Shown piece after piece: positions 1 to 8,768 of a stretch of DNA of 64,000 nucleotides. The translations under genes were made by a program, and so were the position numbers. Positions within the stretch are counted from its first letter, which is position 1, and every line of letters starts with the position of its first letter. The stretch comes from Paraburkholderia sp. IMGN_8 (lineage in GTDB: Bacteria > Pseudomonadota > Gammaproteobacteria > Burkholderiales > Burkholderiaceae). Where the stretch lies: positions 1,116,001-1,180,000 of the forward strand of contig NZ_CP150901.1 of NCBI RefSeq assembly GCF_038050405.1, given 5' to 3'. Under the pieces are notes generated by a model. That model did not search any database and was not told the DNA's origin. It saw nothing but the letters and a program-made list of their open reading frames with translations.

Positions 1-738
1 TGGCTGGTCGAGCAGCGTTACCTGCTCGCGAATCCGTTCGCCGGCGTCAAGGTCAAGAGCCACGCACGGCGTGCCGGACTGGACGTATCCCGAGGTTTCT
101 CCGAAGGCGAATGGCTGCTGATCCGCACGCTCGCCGATGGCCTCGAGTGGTCGTACGGCTGGAGCGTGCCGGCGGCGCAGCGCCTGCGCTTCCTACTGGA
201 CTTCGGCTATGCGACCGGCCTGCGCGCGAGCGAGCTGGTCGGCGCGACGCTCGGCGACATCCGCCGCGACGAGCACGGCGATCACTGGCTGCACGTGCTC
301 GGCAAGGGCGGCAAGCTCGGAAAGGTGGCGTTGCCGTCGCTCGCCCGCACCGCGCTCGATCAGTCTCTCGTGCAGCGCGGACTGCCCGTAACACCAGCGC
401 GTTGGGACCCGGCGATGCCTCTCGTCGCGAGTCTCGATGAGGATGGCGCGGGCATCGAAAGCACGCGGCTGTGGCGCGTGCTGAGGCGATTCTTCGTGCT
501 GGTGGCCGATGCGATCCAGGACGAACGGCCGGCAACCGCTGAGAAGCTGCGGCGCGCCAGCCCGCACTGGATGAGACACACGCACGCGTCGCACGCGCTC
601 GCGCGCGGCGCCGAGCTGATCATGGTGCGCGACAACCTGCGCCACGCGTCGATCTCGACGACGTCGACCTATCTGCATAGCGACGAGGTGCAGCGAGCGC
701 GGCAGTTCGATCAGGCATTCGAGGCGCGAAAGGCCTAA
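1..738 (+). CDS. Tyrosine site-specific recombinase (phage-type integrase), C-terminal part
   Basis: The frame is open from the first base of the window, so the N-terminus lies upstream; about 245 residues are visible. The catalytic domain of tyrosine recombinases is recognisable: box I arginine in TGLRASELVG, the HxxR motif in HWMRHTHASHAL, and the final LRHASISTTSTYLH block carrying the nucleophilic tyrosine. The family breaks and rejoins DNA through a 3'-phosphotyrosine at att sites. It ends at a TAA and is followed by a hypothetical gene and a gene-poor stretch, so it probably marks the edge of an integrated element. No tRNA gene or att repeat was seen inside the window. XerC/D is a less likely alternative because there is no dif-like context. 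Confidence 0.85.
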   Translation, partial: WLVEQRYLLANPFAGVKVKSHARRAGLDVSRGFSEGEWLLIRTLADGLEWSYGWSVPAAQRLRFLLDFGYATGLRASELVGATLGDIRRDEHGDHWLHVLGKGGKLGKVALPSLARTALDQSLVQRGLPVTPARWDPAMPLVASLDEDGAGIESTRLWRVLRRFFVLVADAIQDERPATAEKLRRASPHWMRHTHASHALARGAELIMVRDNLRHASISTTSTYLHSDEVQRARQFDQAFEARKA

Positions 739-831
739 AGTATGAGCGCGTCGATCGCAAATTGGCCAAATGAGGCGGCCTGGTGACGAACGAGGTCGCG
801 ATTGTGCCGCCACAACGACCAAGGTTTTGCA

Positions 832-1272
832 ATGGGATACTCGATTCGAACATTTCTGATCACGCCGGACGACGTCATCCGGAAGATCGGAATGACGCGT
901 TACTGGAACATGCTCGGTACTCCGGACAGTGACTGCCTTCCGGAGTTTGCGGATCAGCGCGTGCGCCTCGCAAACCTGACCATTGAGTTGGTGGACCGCA
1001 AGCCCGTGCACGTGATCAATCGGGATTTTGTGATTGTCACTTTTGATGCTCAGGGCCGTCTCAATGTCGGTCAGATCATGCAGCGAGGTAGCTCGCTGTT
1101 TGAAGTCTTCATGGCCTCCAACCTGAGCCGTTACGACAAGAAAGGCACTGCGAAGGTTGTCGATGCGACGGCCCGCTTTACCGTACAAGGAAGTCAATGG
1201 ACGCCAACACCGGCCTTGAGCCAGGCCCTTGACGAGGCAGCACTGGGGTTGCGACGGCGCCCTGGCATTTAG
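832..1272 (+). CDS. Hypothetical protein
   Basis: This is a 146-residue soluble protein with no signal peptide or membrane segment; I do not recognise the family. The ATG at 832 is chosen over an in-frame TTG at 802 because the sequence that follows (MGYSIRTFLITPDD) looks like a natural N-terminus. The middle is mixed beta-type sequence (VHVINRDFVIVTFDAQGRLNV), and the last 25 residues are low-complexity and arginine-rich. It lies about 90 bases downstream of the integrase on the same strand and may be island cargo. Confidence 0.6.
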   Translation: MGYSIRTFLITPDDVIRKIGMTRYWNMLGTPDSDCLPEFADQRVRLANLTIELVDRKPVHVINRDFVIVTFDAQGRLNVGQIMQRGSSLFEVFMASNLSRYDKKGTAKVVDATARFTVQGSQWTPTPALSQALDEAALGLRRRPGI

Positions 1273-1421
1273 GCGGATAGACGCTTATGGCGATCCGCGC
1301 ATAAGCCGGGCGCATTTCATAACCAAAAGGCTTATGATAGAAAATTGCGCTTACCTTGTTCATACCCCTCTTGTCTTCGCCATTTTCCGTTGAATGATCA
1401 GCATCAACGGAAGGCTGCAAC

Positions 1422-1450
1422 GATAGGGCCGCCTTTTGGGCGGCCTTATC
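1422..1450. terminator. GC-rich hairpin between convergent genes, terminator-like
   Basis: GATAGGGCCGCC and GCGGCCTTATC pair around a short T-rich loop. The hairpin lies between the hypothetical gene ending at 1272 (+) and the secreted protein gene ending at 1530 (-). No clear U-tract follows on either strand, so its role as an intrinsic terminator is uncertain. Confidence 0.35.
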
Positions 1451-1529
1451 GTCTACCTGGAGAGCGCACAGTACGGTTCGAACGCCCCTCGCAACTCAGG
1501 AGACATCCCGTCAGGTCGACGAGTTGCCT

Positions 1530-2996
1530 TCAACGGTCGTCGGCATCGCGACCCGCAGACGCCGGCCGAGGCGGGTTTACGGTTATGGCGGCACCAGTAA
1601 GTACCCAGGCCCGCTGGCTGGGCGCGAACCGCGGCGCCAGGGAGCCGTCATTGATTTCGCGCGTGACGGCAAAGCGACGGAACGAAGTCGCCGGTAAGAA
1701 CAGGCGGGAATTGTCCGGGAACCCATCGCTGGGAGTATCCACGTCTCCCTCGCGTGCCGATATTACGCCGTCGCCATTGGTATCGACCCGTTTGACTTCG
1801 GCCACATAGGCGTCGTACAAGCGCTGCGGGAATGGCGTGCCCTGCTCGAACGATGCCACTCGCACATAGGTGTCCAGGTAGATTTCGTGGGCCAGCCCGC
1901 TCGGGATGAAGCGCTGGCGGTATTCCCGCTGGTTATCGACGTTCGCGTCGAATCGGTCGGGGTCGCGCGGACCCGCACCACCCAGCGGAGCCGCATTGTT
2001 CGGATCGTCACCATAGTCGATCGGACTGTTCTTCACGCCTGCCGGTCCGGAGCCGGGAATCAGTGACGAGAGCGCGCCAACTTTGCCGGCTTCAAAGGTA
2101 CCGGGGATACCGCCGGTAAAAGGCAACTCGTAGAGTGGATGGATCCAGTTGGTCGTGTAGTTGAATTCCCAGTAGCCGTGACAATCAGACTGCTGCATGC
2201 AGTTAAGCGCCCCCATGCTTAGCTGGATCGGCACGATATTGGTCTGGCGGTCGGGGAAGTGGTCGGAAGCGTCGGGCAAATGCGGTGCCCTGCCATCCAT
2301 TGTGAATAGCCGGCCCGGCACGTTGTTGTGTGTACCCATCTCCCGCAAGGCGGCCGCGTCCGCGGCTGTCATTGTGCCGAACTGGGCGTGCCCGTCGGGT
2401 CGGGGTGGTGCGACATCCGGCACGTGTAAATCGTGGATCATCCAGCCCTCGTACCAGCCGCTTTCGTTGTTAATCACAAACAGATATGACAGGTCGGTAA
2501 ATACATCGATGAAGGCACGAACGTTGTTGGGATCAGTGGGCAGCCCAGGCTTCGGTTCGACCACCAGGCGCACCGCACCGATGGTTGGCAAGCCGCAGTT
2601 GGCGCCAGTTGCCGTCAGCATCGCCTGGTCGTTGATGCCCGGGAATCGTGTCGTGAACGGATTGGGTTCGAATCCTGTTGTGGACAGCAGGTAATACTGG
2701 AACAGCTGGCTGGGTTTGTCGGCCTCGGCAAAGGCCTGAATGGGCAAATAGGAATGGGGCCGCTCGGCCATCCTTTGGAGGAGATCCTGCAGCGGATCCG
2801 GCAGGTGCGCGATGTCACCGCGCTGACGCACCAGCAAGCCGTCAGCGGCAGCGTTCGGATTCGGATGGCAAGGTGGCGGCGGCTGTTCCGCGCATGCCTG
2901 GCCTGCGGCCAACGCGGCGATGAAGGCGGCAGCGGACAGGCTGGCAGCACGAGAAACCAGTGGTCTGAAGCTGCGGGGCTTGAATAACGATTTCAT
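1530..2996 (-). CDS. Secreted protein of unknown function with an EF-hand-like calcium loop
   Basis: The product has 488 residues. It starts at the ATG at 2996, which has an AGGAGC ribosome site just upstream; a longer in-frame extension to 3095 has no such support. The first ~35 residues are a classical signal peptide: basic start, alanine-rich core, AxA-like cleavage near GQACA-EQ. Around residues 400-415 the sequence DTNGDGVISAREGD fits the DxNxDGxIxxxE pattern of a calcium-binding EF-hand loop. Several cysteines and tryptophans in the middle suit an exported protein. I do not recognise the catalytic class. It stands alone, downstream of the integrase. Confidence 0.75.
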   Translation of the reverse strand: MKSLFKPRSFRPLVSRAASLSAAAFIAALAAGQACAEQPPPPCHPNPNAAADGLLVRQRGDIAHLPDPLQDLLQRMAERPHSYLPIQAFAEADKPSQLFQYYLLSTTGFEPNPFTTRFPGINDQAMLTATGANCGLPTIGAVRLVVEPKPGLPTDPNNVRAFIDVFTDLSYLFVINNESGWYEGWMIHDLHVPDVAPPRPDGHAQFGTMTAADAAALREMGTHNNVPGRLFTMDGRAPHLPDASDHFPDRQTNIVPIQLSMGALNCMQQSDCHGYWEFNYTTNWIHPLYELPFTGGIPGTFEAGKVGALSSLIPGSGPAGVKNSPIDYGDDPNNAAPLGGAGPRDPDRFDANVDNQREYRQRFIPSGLAHEIYLDTYVRVASFEQGTPFPQRLYDAYVAEVKRVDTNGDGVISAREGDVDTPSDGFPDNSRLFLPATSFRRFAVTREINDGSLAPRFAPSQRAWVLTGAAITVNPPRPASAGRDADDR

Positions 2997-2999
2997 GAT

Positions 3000-4668
3000 T
3001 GCTCCTGAGGTTGACCCGCTTCGACGGACAGATCTGCAGTTAGGTAATGATGTGTGGCTTAACCTCCATTGAAAGTTGAGTCGCGGGGTGTCCATGGTCG
3101 GGCAGCGGGTCGCCTGTCACAGGGCATGACGCTGCCTCGCGGTGGGCAACCCGCGATGCGATGTGGCTGGGTGAAATCGGCAAATCGGATGCCGTGAGAA
3201 ACGTGTTGAGTAAACGGGTTGGAGAATGAGATATTCCGGGCGCGGCTAAAGAATGCAGCGGCAGTCATAGCTGTCGGAGTCCATTGTGCGCTCGTGGAAA
3301 GCTTTTCGAGGTCGACAACCGGCAGTAACAGTGCCCGCTGTCGCTCGGAGTTCGTCGCCGCGACCTGTATGGAAACCATGCCTCGCGCGGATTGCGTCGC
3401 GACGGGCGACGGGAGATTTACAAGTTGGCGATAAGACCGCGTCGTTATCGCATCCGGATTGTTCAGCTACGCATGGGGTGGGTTTCATAACAAAGCAAGT
3501 TTATGAAGCAAGCGCGTATGACGCGCTCCGCGTACTTGCCACAACATCGGGCTGTATTCTCGAACTACCTTAAGGCAGGCTGAAGAAGTCGCAGTTCGTC
3601 GTCGCAGCAGCAGTAAAGTTGCGTCAAGTTGCAGGCGTAACGGCGTCGCCGTAGTTTGATCGCGCCACGTCGCCCTGGGCGGAAGAACGATTGCTTCCAA
3701 TGGCGCGTTTGCGCGCGCCGTGAGATCCGGACCTGCTTGCCGCGCGATTCATTTTTGTCGCACCGGAAGAGCGGACGCTCGACATGGGTTGTTACGGTGG
3801 CGCACCCTGACGTTGGTTTTGAAGACGGCGCGTTTTTTTGCCGCGCTGGTGCGCATGTATGAGCAAGTGTTGATGTTCGTTAATTCCGATAGCCATGTTC
3901 ATAGTTTGCGCTAGTGAAAGAAAGCTCGTGGCCCGCCTCAAATAAGGCTGGCAGCGCGGAAGTCTGCCTACGCTGCCGTTGCGTTTCAGCAACGCATGTT
4001 CCGCCGTGTGTCCGCTAATTTTGCTAGCGCCGCCGAAGTGTCCGTCATTTCCACTAATGCGGCTGTTTAGCTTCTCAGCAGAAAAGGACTGGCTCGGCCG
4101 GAGTGGGCGTAAATTTCAGCAGTCGTTGCCGCCACCATATGTTGGCGTACACAAACCTCGCTAGCCGTGTTCACAGGTTTGCGAGCGGCGGAAAACGCTG
4201 TATCCCTTGCTGGGGAAGGGCAATCCGGCGATCTGGGGCGACTCGGCGTCTGTTGCAGTTGCACAACAATCGCGCTGCATACTGTTCAGTAACTCCGCTA
4301 GCGCGCCTTGCTGGCAGGCGTATCAAAAACGCCGATGAGGCGTGTCGAGCAAGCGCGCTGATGCGCGGAATCCAGTTCGACGTTCGATGATTGAGCATTT
4401 CGAGAAAGTTTGCGCCCGCTTGCAATCGTTGCTTTCGCAAGCGTGACGAGGAAACAGATCTACCCCTTCCATGAAGGACTATTCTGGCTTTCCAGTCGTC
4501 GCCGAGTCGATGGCGAATATGCTGGACCGAGATCAGTGCCGCACAAAACCACGTTCGCTTCAGCGTAGCGACGCACAATGCTCCGATTCAATTCCTCGGT
4601 CGTATGCAAGCTGCGCTAGCAGAGTTTGTGATCACGTTAGCGCCGCTGTGAACACGGCTAGCGCTAGT
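3000..4668. other. Gene-poor, AT-richer stretch (possible island debris)
   Basis: No open frame here has a convincing protein sequence, ribosome site or codon pattern. Base composition is visibly more AT-rich from about 3800 to 4700 than in flanking genes, and the hexamer GCTAGC and near variants recur (about 4021, 4160, 4298, 4612, 4657). The stretch lies between an integrase-linked segment and a broken ATPase gene, which suggests remnants of a mobile element, but no transposase is recognisable. Confidence 0.4.
4160..4662. repeat. 17-bp inverted repeat pair about 500 bp apart
   Basis: GCTAGCCGTGTTCACAG at 4160-4176 recurs exactly in reverse complement at 4646-4662. The enclosed ~470 bases have no convincing gene. 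The second copy lies just before the remnant of an SMC/ABC-type ATPase. The pair could be the ends of a small non-autonomous element or binding sites of an element-borne protein. Confidence 0.5.
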
Positions 4669-5207
4669 TGTGATCTCCTACACCAACTCATGGAAACGGA
4701 ACAGCGGCGCGCTGCTGTGGATCAGCTGAAGGAGCAAAGATGGAAGCTCATCAAGCTTGAAGACGAACGCTCCAGGCTTCAGGACCGGATCGCCATGCTT
4801 GGCGACAACGGTCGCGCGGATTTGGAGTTCAACAAGTTGAGGTTGCGGATCCGTGAACTGACGGTCAAATGGATGGATGTCCTGAATACACCCAATGTCT
4901 CGCGTGACATCGAGATCGACCTGGATTTTCGATTCAGGTTTGGTCACGAGCCGGTAGATATTATCGGCGGCAGCACGAAGAGTCGGTTGATTCTGGCAAT
5001 CCACGCAGCTCTTTTTGAACACTATCTGACGATTTGAAGAGGTTTCTCGACGCCCTGTGTCTTGTCTGCGATGAGTACAGCGGCCAGGTACTCATATCTG
5101 CGTCGGAATATAGACATGCGATTCGCGACGATGACAAGGAGTGGCTGCCAACGTACGACGGTGTCGAGAAGAAAATGTACCTTGGTTCACCAAAACAGGA
5201 TGCCTAA
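4669..5207 (+). pseudogene. Decayed SMC/ABC-type ATPase, C-terminal remnant with deletion and frameshift
   Basis: From about 4669 to 5027 one frame encodes a coiled coil (METEQRRAAVDQLKEQRW...) followed by a degenerate ABC signature (GGSTKSRLILAIHAALFEHYL), which stops at 5035-5037. The next frame, from about 5022 to the TAA at 5205-5207, continues as DLKRFLDALCLVCDEYSGQV...DDDKEWLPTYDG. This resembles the end of the same kind of protein, where a region after the catalytic aspartate normally resides. The Walker B/D-loop block expected between the two pieces is missing, so an internal deletion plus a frameshift is likely. No N-terminal Walker A is visible upstream. Proteins of this type often occur in accessory and defence islands; that role is not shown here. 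Confidence 0.6.
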
Positions 5208-5433
5208 GCCTGAGTGGCTCAAGGTGATCGCGCAGTCATTGGTGGGCGCGTATGCGATAGGGGCGGCGACCCGACTGGGCCAGGCAATGATATCCCCTCG
5301 TTCCCGTCCATGCGGCTCGAGTAGCTGTAGGCGGATGCGCTACGGTCCAATACTGCATGGGCGAGAACGAAACCGCCCCTTGCCCGAACGACTTCGGCGT
5401 GGGCGTGGGCGCGCAGCGCCGAAGCCCCATCGC

Positions 5434-6120
5434 TTAGAGCAATTTGGCCGCGGACCGCATGCGGCGCTTTCGCTCCTTTTTCAATGCGCGCAGTGTGGCC
5501 TGATGTACATCCGCATCCGGGAAAATTTCCGGGTGAGCGCTAAGCAAGGCCTCACTGGTGACAATATCGTTGAGCGCACCAAAACGCCTGTGAATCTCGC
5601 CTAAGCTTTTTAATGGTTTCAACTCCCGCTTTGTGAGCATGGGACCGAAAAATTCGAGCAGACAGCGGACCTTTTTTCCGGACTTGCGCACCTCATGGAG
5701 GGCATAGGCGCGGCGTTTCGCTCGGGCGGCTGCGCGCATCTGCCCGTGAAGTGCGCGTTGTGCAGATGCCAGCCGCTTGCTCGCGAATTTCGTCAACAAT
5801 GTCGAATCGCCGGTGGCATTTATGGCTCTGTTTGCATCCGCAACTGCATTTTGCAGGGCCGCACTGGCATCCTCGTGCGAGAGCGAGCGTCGGCTGGTTT
5901 CCAAGGCTTGTTTCCGCGCATTCATGAGGCGAGCGGTCGGAGTGAAAGCATTCGGGGCAGTTCGGCCATGGAGCTCAATCGCGATGTCCCAATCGCGAGT
6001 CCCTCCTGCCGCGTCCGCAAGTTGCTTGAATAGCGCCCGTTGATTCTCTTCAACTTGCAGATCTAAGAGCGGCCGGTATGCCCAGAACAGCGCTCTCAAT
6101 CGCCTCAGCGCCACACGCAA
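5434..6120 (-). CDS. CHAD domain protein, N-terminally truncated
   Basis: The 228-residue frame begins at a TTG inside the conserved first CHAD helix (RVALRRLRALF). The in-frame codons just upstream still read PDAEVLHR, the family's usual lead-in, but a TAG at 6157-6159 closes the frame. Later blocks (HEVRKSGKKVRCLLEFF, RRFGALNDI) are normal for CHAD domains. These are alpha-helical, basic, histidine- and arginine-rich domains that bind polyphosphate and are often linked to CYTH domains. No CYTH domain is present. The gene is therefore either a truncated remnant or initiated at a weak codon; the missing N-terminal helix favours a remnant. Confidence 0.6.
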   Translation of the reverse strand: MRVALRRLRALFWAYRPLLDLQVEENQRALFKQLADAAGGTRDWDIAIELHGRTAPNAFTPTARLMNARKQALETSRRSLSHEDASAALQNAVADANRAINATGDSTLLTKFASKRLASAQRALHGQMRAAARAKRRAYALHEVRKSGKKVRCLLEFFGPMLTKRELKPLKSLGEIHRRFGALNDIVTSEALLSAHPEIFPDADVHQATLRALKKERKRRMRSAAKLL

Positions 6121-6292
6121 TCGATGCAGGACTTCTGCGTCAGGGTTTGTGCTCAGCTAGCGAGTTGGAAACAGCATTGGCCGTCTACCCGCGCAACAAA
6201 GGCCATAAGCGGTCTGGTGCCTTATTTGCATGTTCGTTAGCTCGGAACGCCACAATCGGTAAGCGTGAGGTCCAGCACTCGAACCGATTGCC

Positions 6293-6322
6293 CCAAAAGA
6301 AAAACGCCCCGCAGGGCGTTTT
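6293..6322 (-). terminator. Rho-independent terminator of the porin gene
   Basis: Read on the minus strand, AAACGCCC-TGCG-GGGCGTTT forms a strong hairpin followed by a T-rich run (TTTTTCTTTT). It lies about 50 bases beyond the porin stop codon. Confidence 0.9.
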
Positions 6323-6374
6323 CCAGAACCTCGGGACAGCAAGGAGCTCGCGCTCCCCCGCCGACAACACCCGA

Positions 6375-7538
6375 TCAGAACTTGTGGCGGATACCGACGC
6401 GGAATGCCAGCTGGTTGTCCGCACCCGTGCCCGACGTGTTGAAGTAGCTCGTGCTCGAACCGATCTGCGCTTGCAGATCTTGCGTGCCGTTGTGGCCTGC
6501 TGCGATCTGGTAGATACCCAGTGCATACACGTCCGTACGCTTGCTCAGTGCGTAGTCGATGCTCAGGTCAGCCTGGTTCCAGTGGCCCGTGTTGGCATTG
6601 CTCAGGTGCATGTACGTGTAGCCTGCGCCTGCCGTCAGGGCCGGCGTGAACGCGTACTTCGCGCCCGCTTCGTATGCAGCGAACGTCGTCGTACCGCCCG
6701 AGATCGGCTCGAAGCGCGTGTTCGTGTACAACGCCCACAGCGTAGCTGCACCGATCGAGTAGCGGCCGCCGACGCCGAACGTGCGCAGATCGCGGACGTT
6801 GCCCGTCGACACGTTGGCGATGGTCGTCGAGAACGCCGGCGTCGATTGGCTCGGGTAACGGATGTCCGTGTACGCCGCGCCGATACCGAACGGGCCGTTC
6901 GCGTAGTTCAAGCCGAAGCTGTATGCACGCGACGAACCTGCGACCGGTGCTGCGGTCGTGCCGCTTGCCGGCGAGCCGGCAAATGCGCCAGCCTGGTTCG
7001 AGAAGCCATACATCATGCCGAAGGTCAGGCCCGAGAAATTCGCGCTGCTGAACTTGACCGAGTTGTTGATGCGGCTCGACGTCAACTGGTCGACGTCGTT
7101 GATGTGGTAAGCGTAGTTACCCGCGACGGTTTGGCCACCGGTCGAGTAGTTGCCGCCCAGGTAGTCCGTCGAAAACGAGTACTGGCGACCGAACGTCAGC
7201 GAGCCGATGTCGTTCTTCGACAGACCGACATACGCTTGACGGCCGAACAGCGCGCCGCCCTGGCCGAGCGTGCCGTTGCCGCTGTTAAAACCGTTTTCCA
7301 ACACGAACAGTGCCTTCAGGCCGCCACCGAGGTCTTCGGTGCCGCGCAGGCCCCAACGGCTGCCTTGAGCAACGCCGTCGTCGTACTTGAAGAGCTTGTC
7401 GTGGCTGGTGCCCGACTTGGAGTTGTTCACGTAGCTGATACCGGCATCGATCAGGCCATAGAGCGTGACGCTGCTTTGCGCGTGGGCGGCGCTGGCGAAG
7501 ACGGCGAGAGTAGCGGCGGTCAATACTTTCTTATTCAA
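6375..7538 (-). CDS. Gram-negative general porin (trimeric OmpC-like, Burkholderia type)
   Basis: This 387-residue outer-membrane beta-barrel forms a passive diffusion channel. The start is a TTG at 7538 preceded at good spacing by CGGAGA; no ATG gives a sensible N-terminus. Residues 1-20 are a signal peptide ending AHA-QSSVTLYG, and the mature start SSVTLYGLIDAG is typical of betaproteobacterial porins. The repeating amphipathic strands, the glycine- and aromatic-rich turns (GRQAYVGL, LTFGRQYSF) and the terminal phenylalanine (RVGIRHKF, the BAM recognition end) all fit. It has its own terminator and is divergent from metQ. Confidence 0.95.
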   Translation of the reverse strand: MNKKVLTAATLAVFASAAHAQSSVTLYGLIDAGISYVNNSKSGTSHDKLFKYDDGVAQGSRWGLRGTEDLGGGLKALFVLENGFNSGNGTLGQGGALFGRQAYVGLSKNDIGSLTFGRQYSFSTDYLGGNYSTGGQTVAGNYAYHINDVDQLTSSRINNSVKFSSANFSGLTFGMMYGFSNQAGAFAGSPASGTTAAPVAGSSRAYSFGLNYANGPFGIGAAYTDIRYPSQSTPAFSTTIANVSTGNVRDLRTFGVGGRYSIGAATLWALYTNTRFEPISGGTTTFAAYEAGAKYAFTPALTAGAGYTYMHLSNANTGHWNQADLSIDYALSKRTDVYALGIYQIAAGHNGTQDLQAQIGSSTSYFNTSGTGADNQLAFRVGIRHKF

Positions 7539-7661
7539 GGCAATTCTCCGATTAAAAATTAAGCGATCGCGACGCCGGCTCTCCGGCGAGGTCGTGCGAT
7601 GGGGCGAAATTTAAGGGAACGCAGAGTAAGGTATGTGACAGCTTCAGTTATTTTTATCGTC

Positions 7662-7679
7662 TGTCGCGCCGGCGCGACA
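7662..7679. promoter_or_regulatory. Perfect 18-bp palindrome between the porin and metQ
   Basis: TGTCGCGCC followed directly by GGCGCGACA is a perfect dyad. It lies 124 bases upstream of the porin start and 158 bases upstream of the metQ start, a sensible place for a shared operator. The cognate regulator is not identifiable from the window. Confidence 0.4.
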
Positions 7680-7836
7680 TTCACATAGCTTCGCTAACAG
7701 AAATCGCTCATATAGCCCGCGTATAAGCTTTTTCCATTCCGTGCGGATATGCGTATGAAAAATGATTGGTTTTGGGGCGCCGCGGCGGCATGCGACGATG
7801 CGCCCCTATCAATCAGAATCGCTTGTGGGGGAACGT

Positions 7837-8642
7837 ATGCAACGCCGGACAATCATTCAAAACCTGCTGGTTATGGCCGCCGTTTCGTTGGCGGCAACGT
7901 TTGCGCACGCGGACGACAAACAACTCAGGATTGGCACGATGAGCGGTCCGGATGCACAGATCTGGTCGGTGGTGACCAAGGTGGCGGCGCGCGAAGGACT
8001 GAACGTCAAGGTCATCGAATTCAACGACTACGTGCAGCCGAATGCCGCGCTGGACGCCGGCGACCTCGACGCCAACGGATTCCAGCATCAGCCGTTTCTC
8101 GACAGCCAGATCAAACAGCGCGGCTACAAGATCGTCAACGTCGGTCTGACCTATGTGTCGCCGATGGGCTTCTACTCGAAGAAGCTCAAGTCGCTGAAGG
8201 ACTTGGCCGATGGGGCGAAGGTCGGCATCCAGAACGATCCGTCGAACGGCAACCGTGCGTTGCTGCTGTTGCAGAAGTACGGCGTGCTCAAGCTGAAGCC
8301 CGGCGTCGGCACGAACGGTGTCAATGCGACGCCGCTCGACGTCGCCGAAAATCCGAAGAAGATCAAGCTGGTCGAGCTCGATGCCGCGCAATTGCCGCGC
8401 GCGCTCGACGATCTCGACGCCGCGTCGATCAATACCGACTACGCGGTCAAGGCCGGCCTGCAACCGACCAAAGACGCCATCGCGATCGAAGCCTCAAAGG
8501 TCCGTACGCGAACCTGATCGCCGTGCGTGCGCAGGATCGCGATAAGCCGTGGGTCAAGAAGCTGGTCGCGGCCTATGAATCGGACGAGGTGCGCAAATAC
8601 ATCGATACGCAATTCAAAGGCGCGATCATTCCGGCGTTCTGA
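7837..8642 (+). pseudogene. metQ: MetQ/NlpA-family methionine-type substrate-binding protein, frameshifted
   Basis: The start is the ATG at 7837 behind GGGGGAA. A signal peptide (cleavage near AHADDK, no lipobox cysteine) leads into a MetQ fold: IGTMSGPDAQIW, the EFNDYVQPNAALDAGDLDANGFQHQPFLD block, and NPSNGNRALLLLQKYG. Near 8489-8491 the frame breaks. GAAGCCTC appears where GAAAGCCTC would keep the frame, so one A seems lost, and the first frame ends at 8517. The rest of the protein (SLKGPYANLIAVRAQDRDKPW to the end GAIIPAF) continues in another frame to the TGA at 8640-8642. MetQ feeds D/L-methionine to MetNI, but no metN or metI is adjacent. The break is either real inactivation or a sequencing error. 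Confidence 0.85.
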
Positions 8643-8682
8643 ACGATCGGGTCGATTCTGACTTGACCGCCGCCGCATGAAT

Positions 8683-8718
8683 GCAAATCGCCCGCTACTC
8701 GGGCGGGCGATTTGCTTT
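8683..8718 (+). terminator. Rho-independent terminator after metQ
   Basis: GCAAATCGCCCGC and GCGGGCGATTTGC form a long stem around a short loop, followed by a modest T-rich tail (CTTTAT). It lies about 40 bases after the metQ stop and may also serve the convergent gene. Confidence 0.85.
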
Positions 8719-8768
8719 ATAGCCAAAGACTTGCAGGGCAGCGGCCGAGCCGCGGGCCGGGTTGCCGG

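Noticed and set aside
2665..2675. T-loop-like GGTTCGAATCC, possible tRNA
   Set aside because: It lies inside the coding sequence of the secreted protein on the other strand, and no acceptor, D or anticodon stems can be drawn around it.
6078..7562. 494-residue plus-strand frame over the porin gene
   Set aside because: It is the complement of a clear porin with signal peptide and C-terminal phenylalanine; its own composition is arginine/valine-rich and has no motif.
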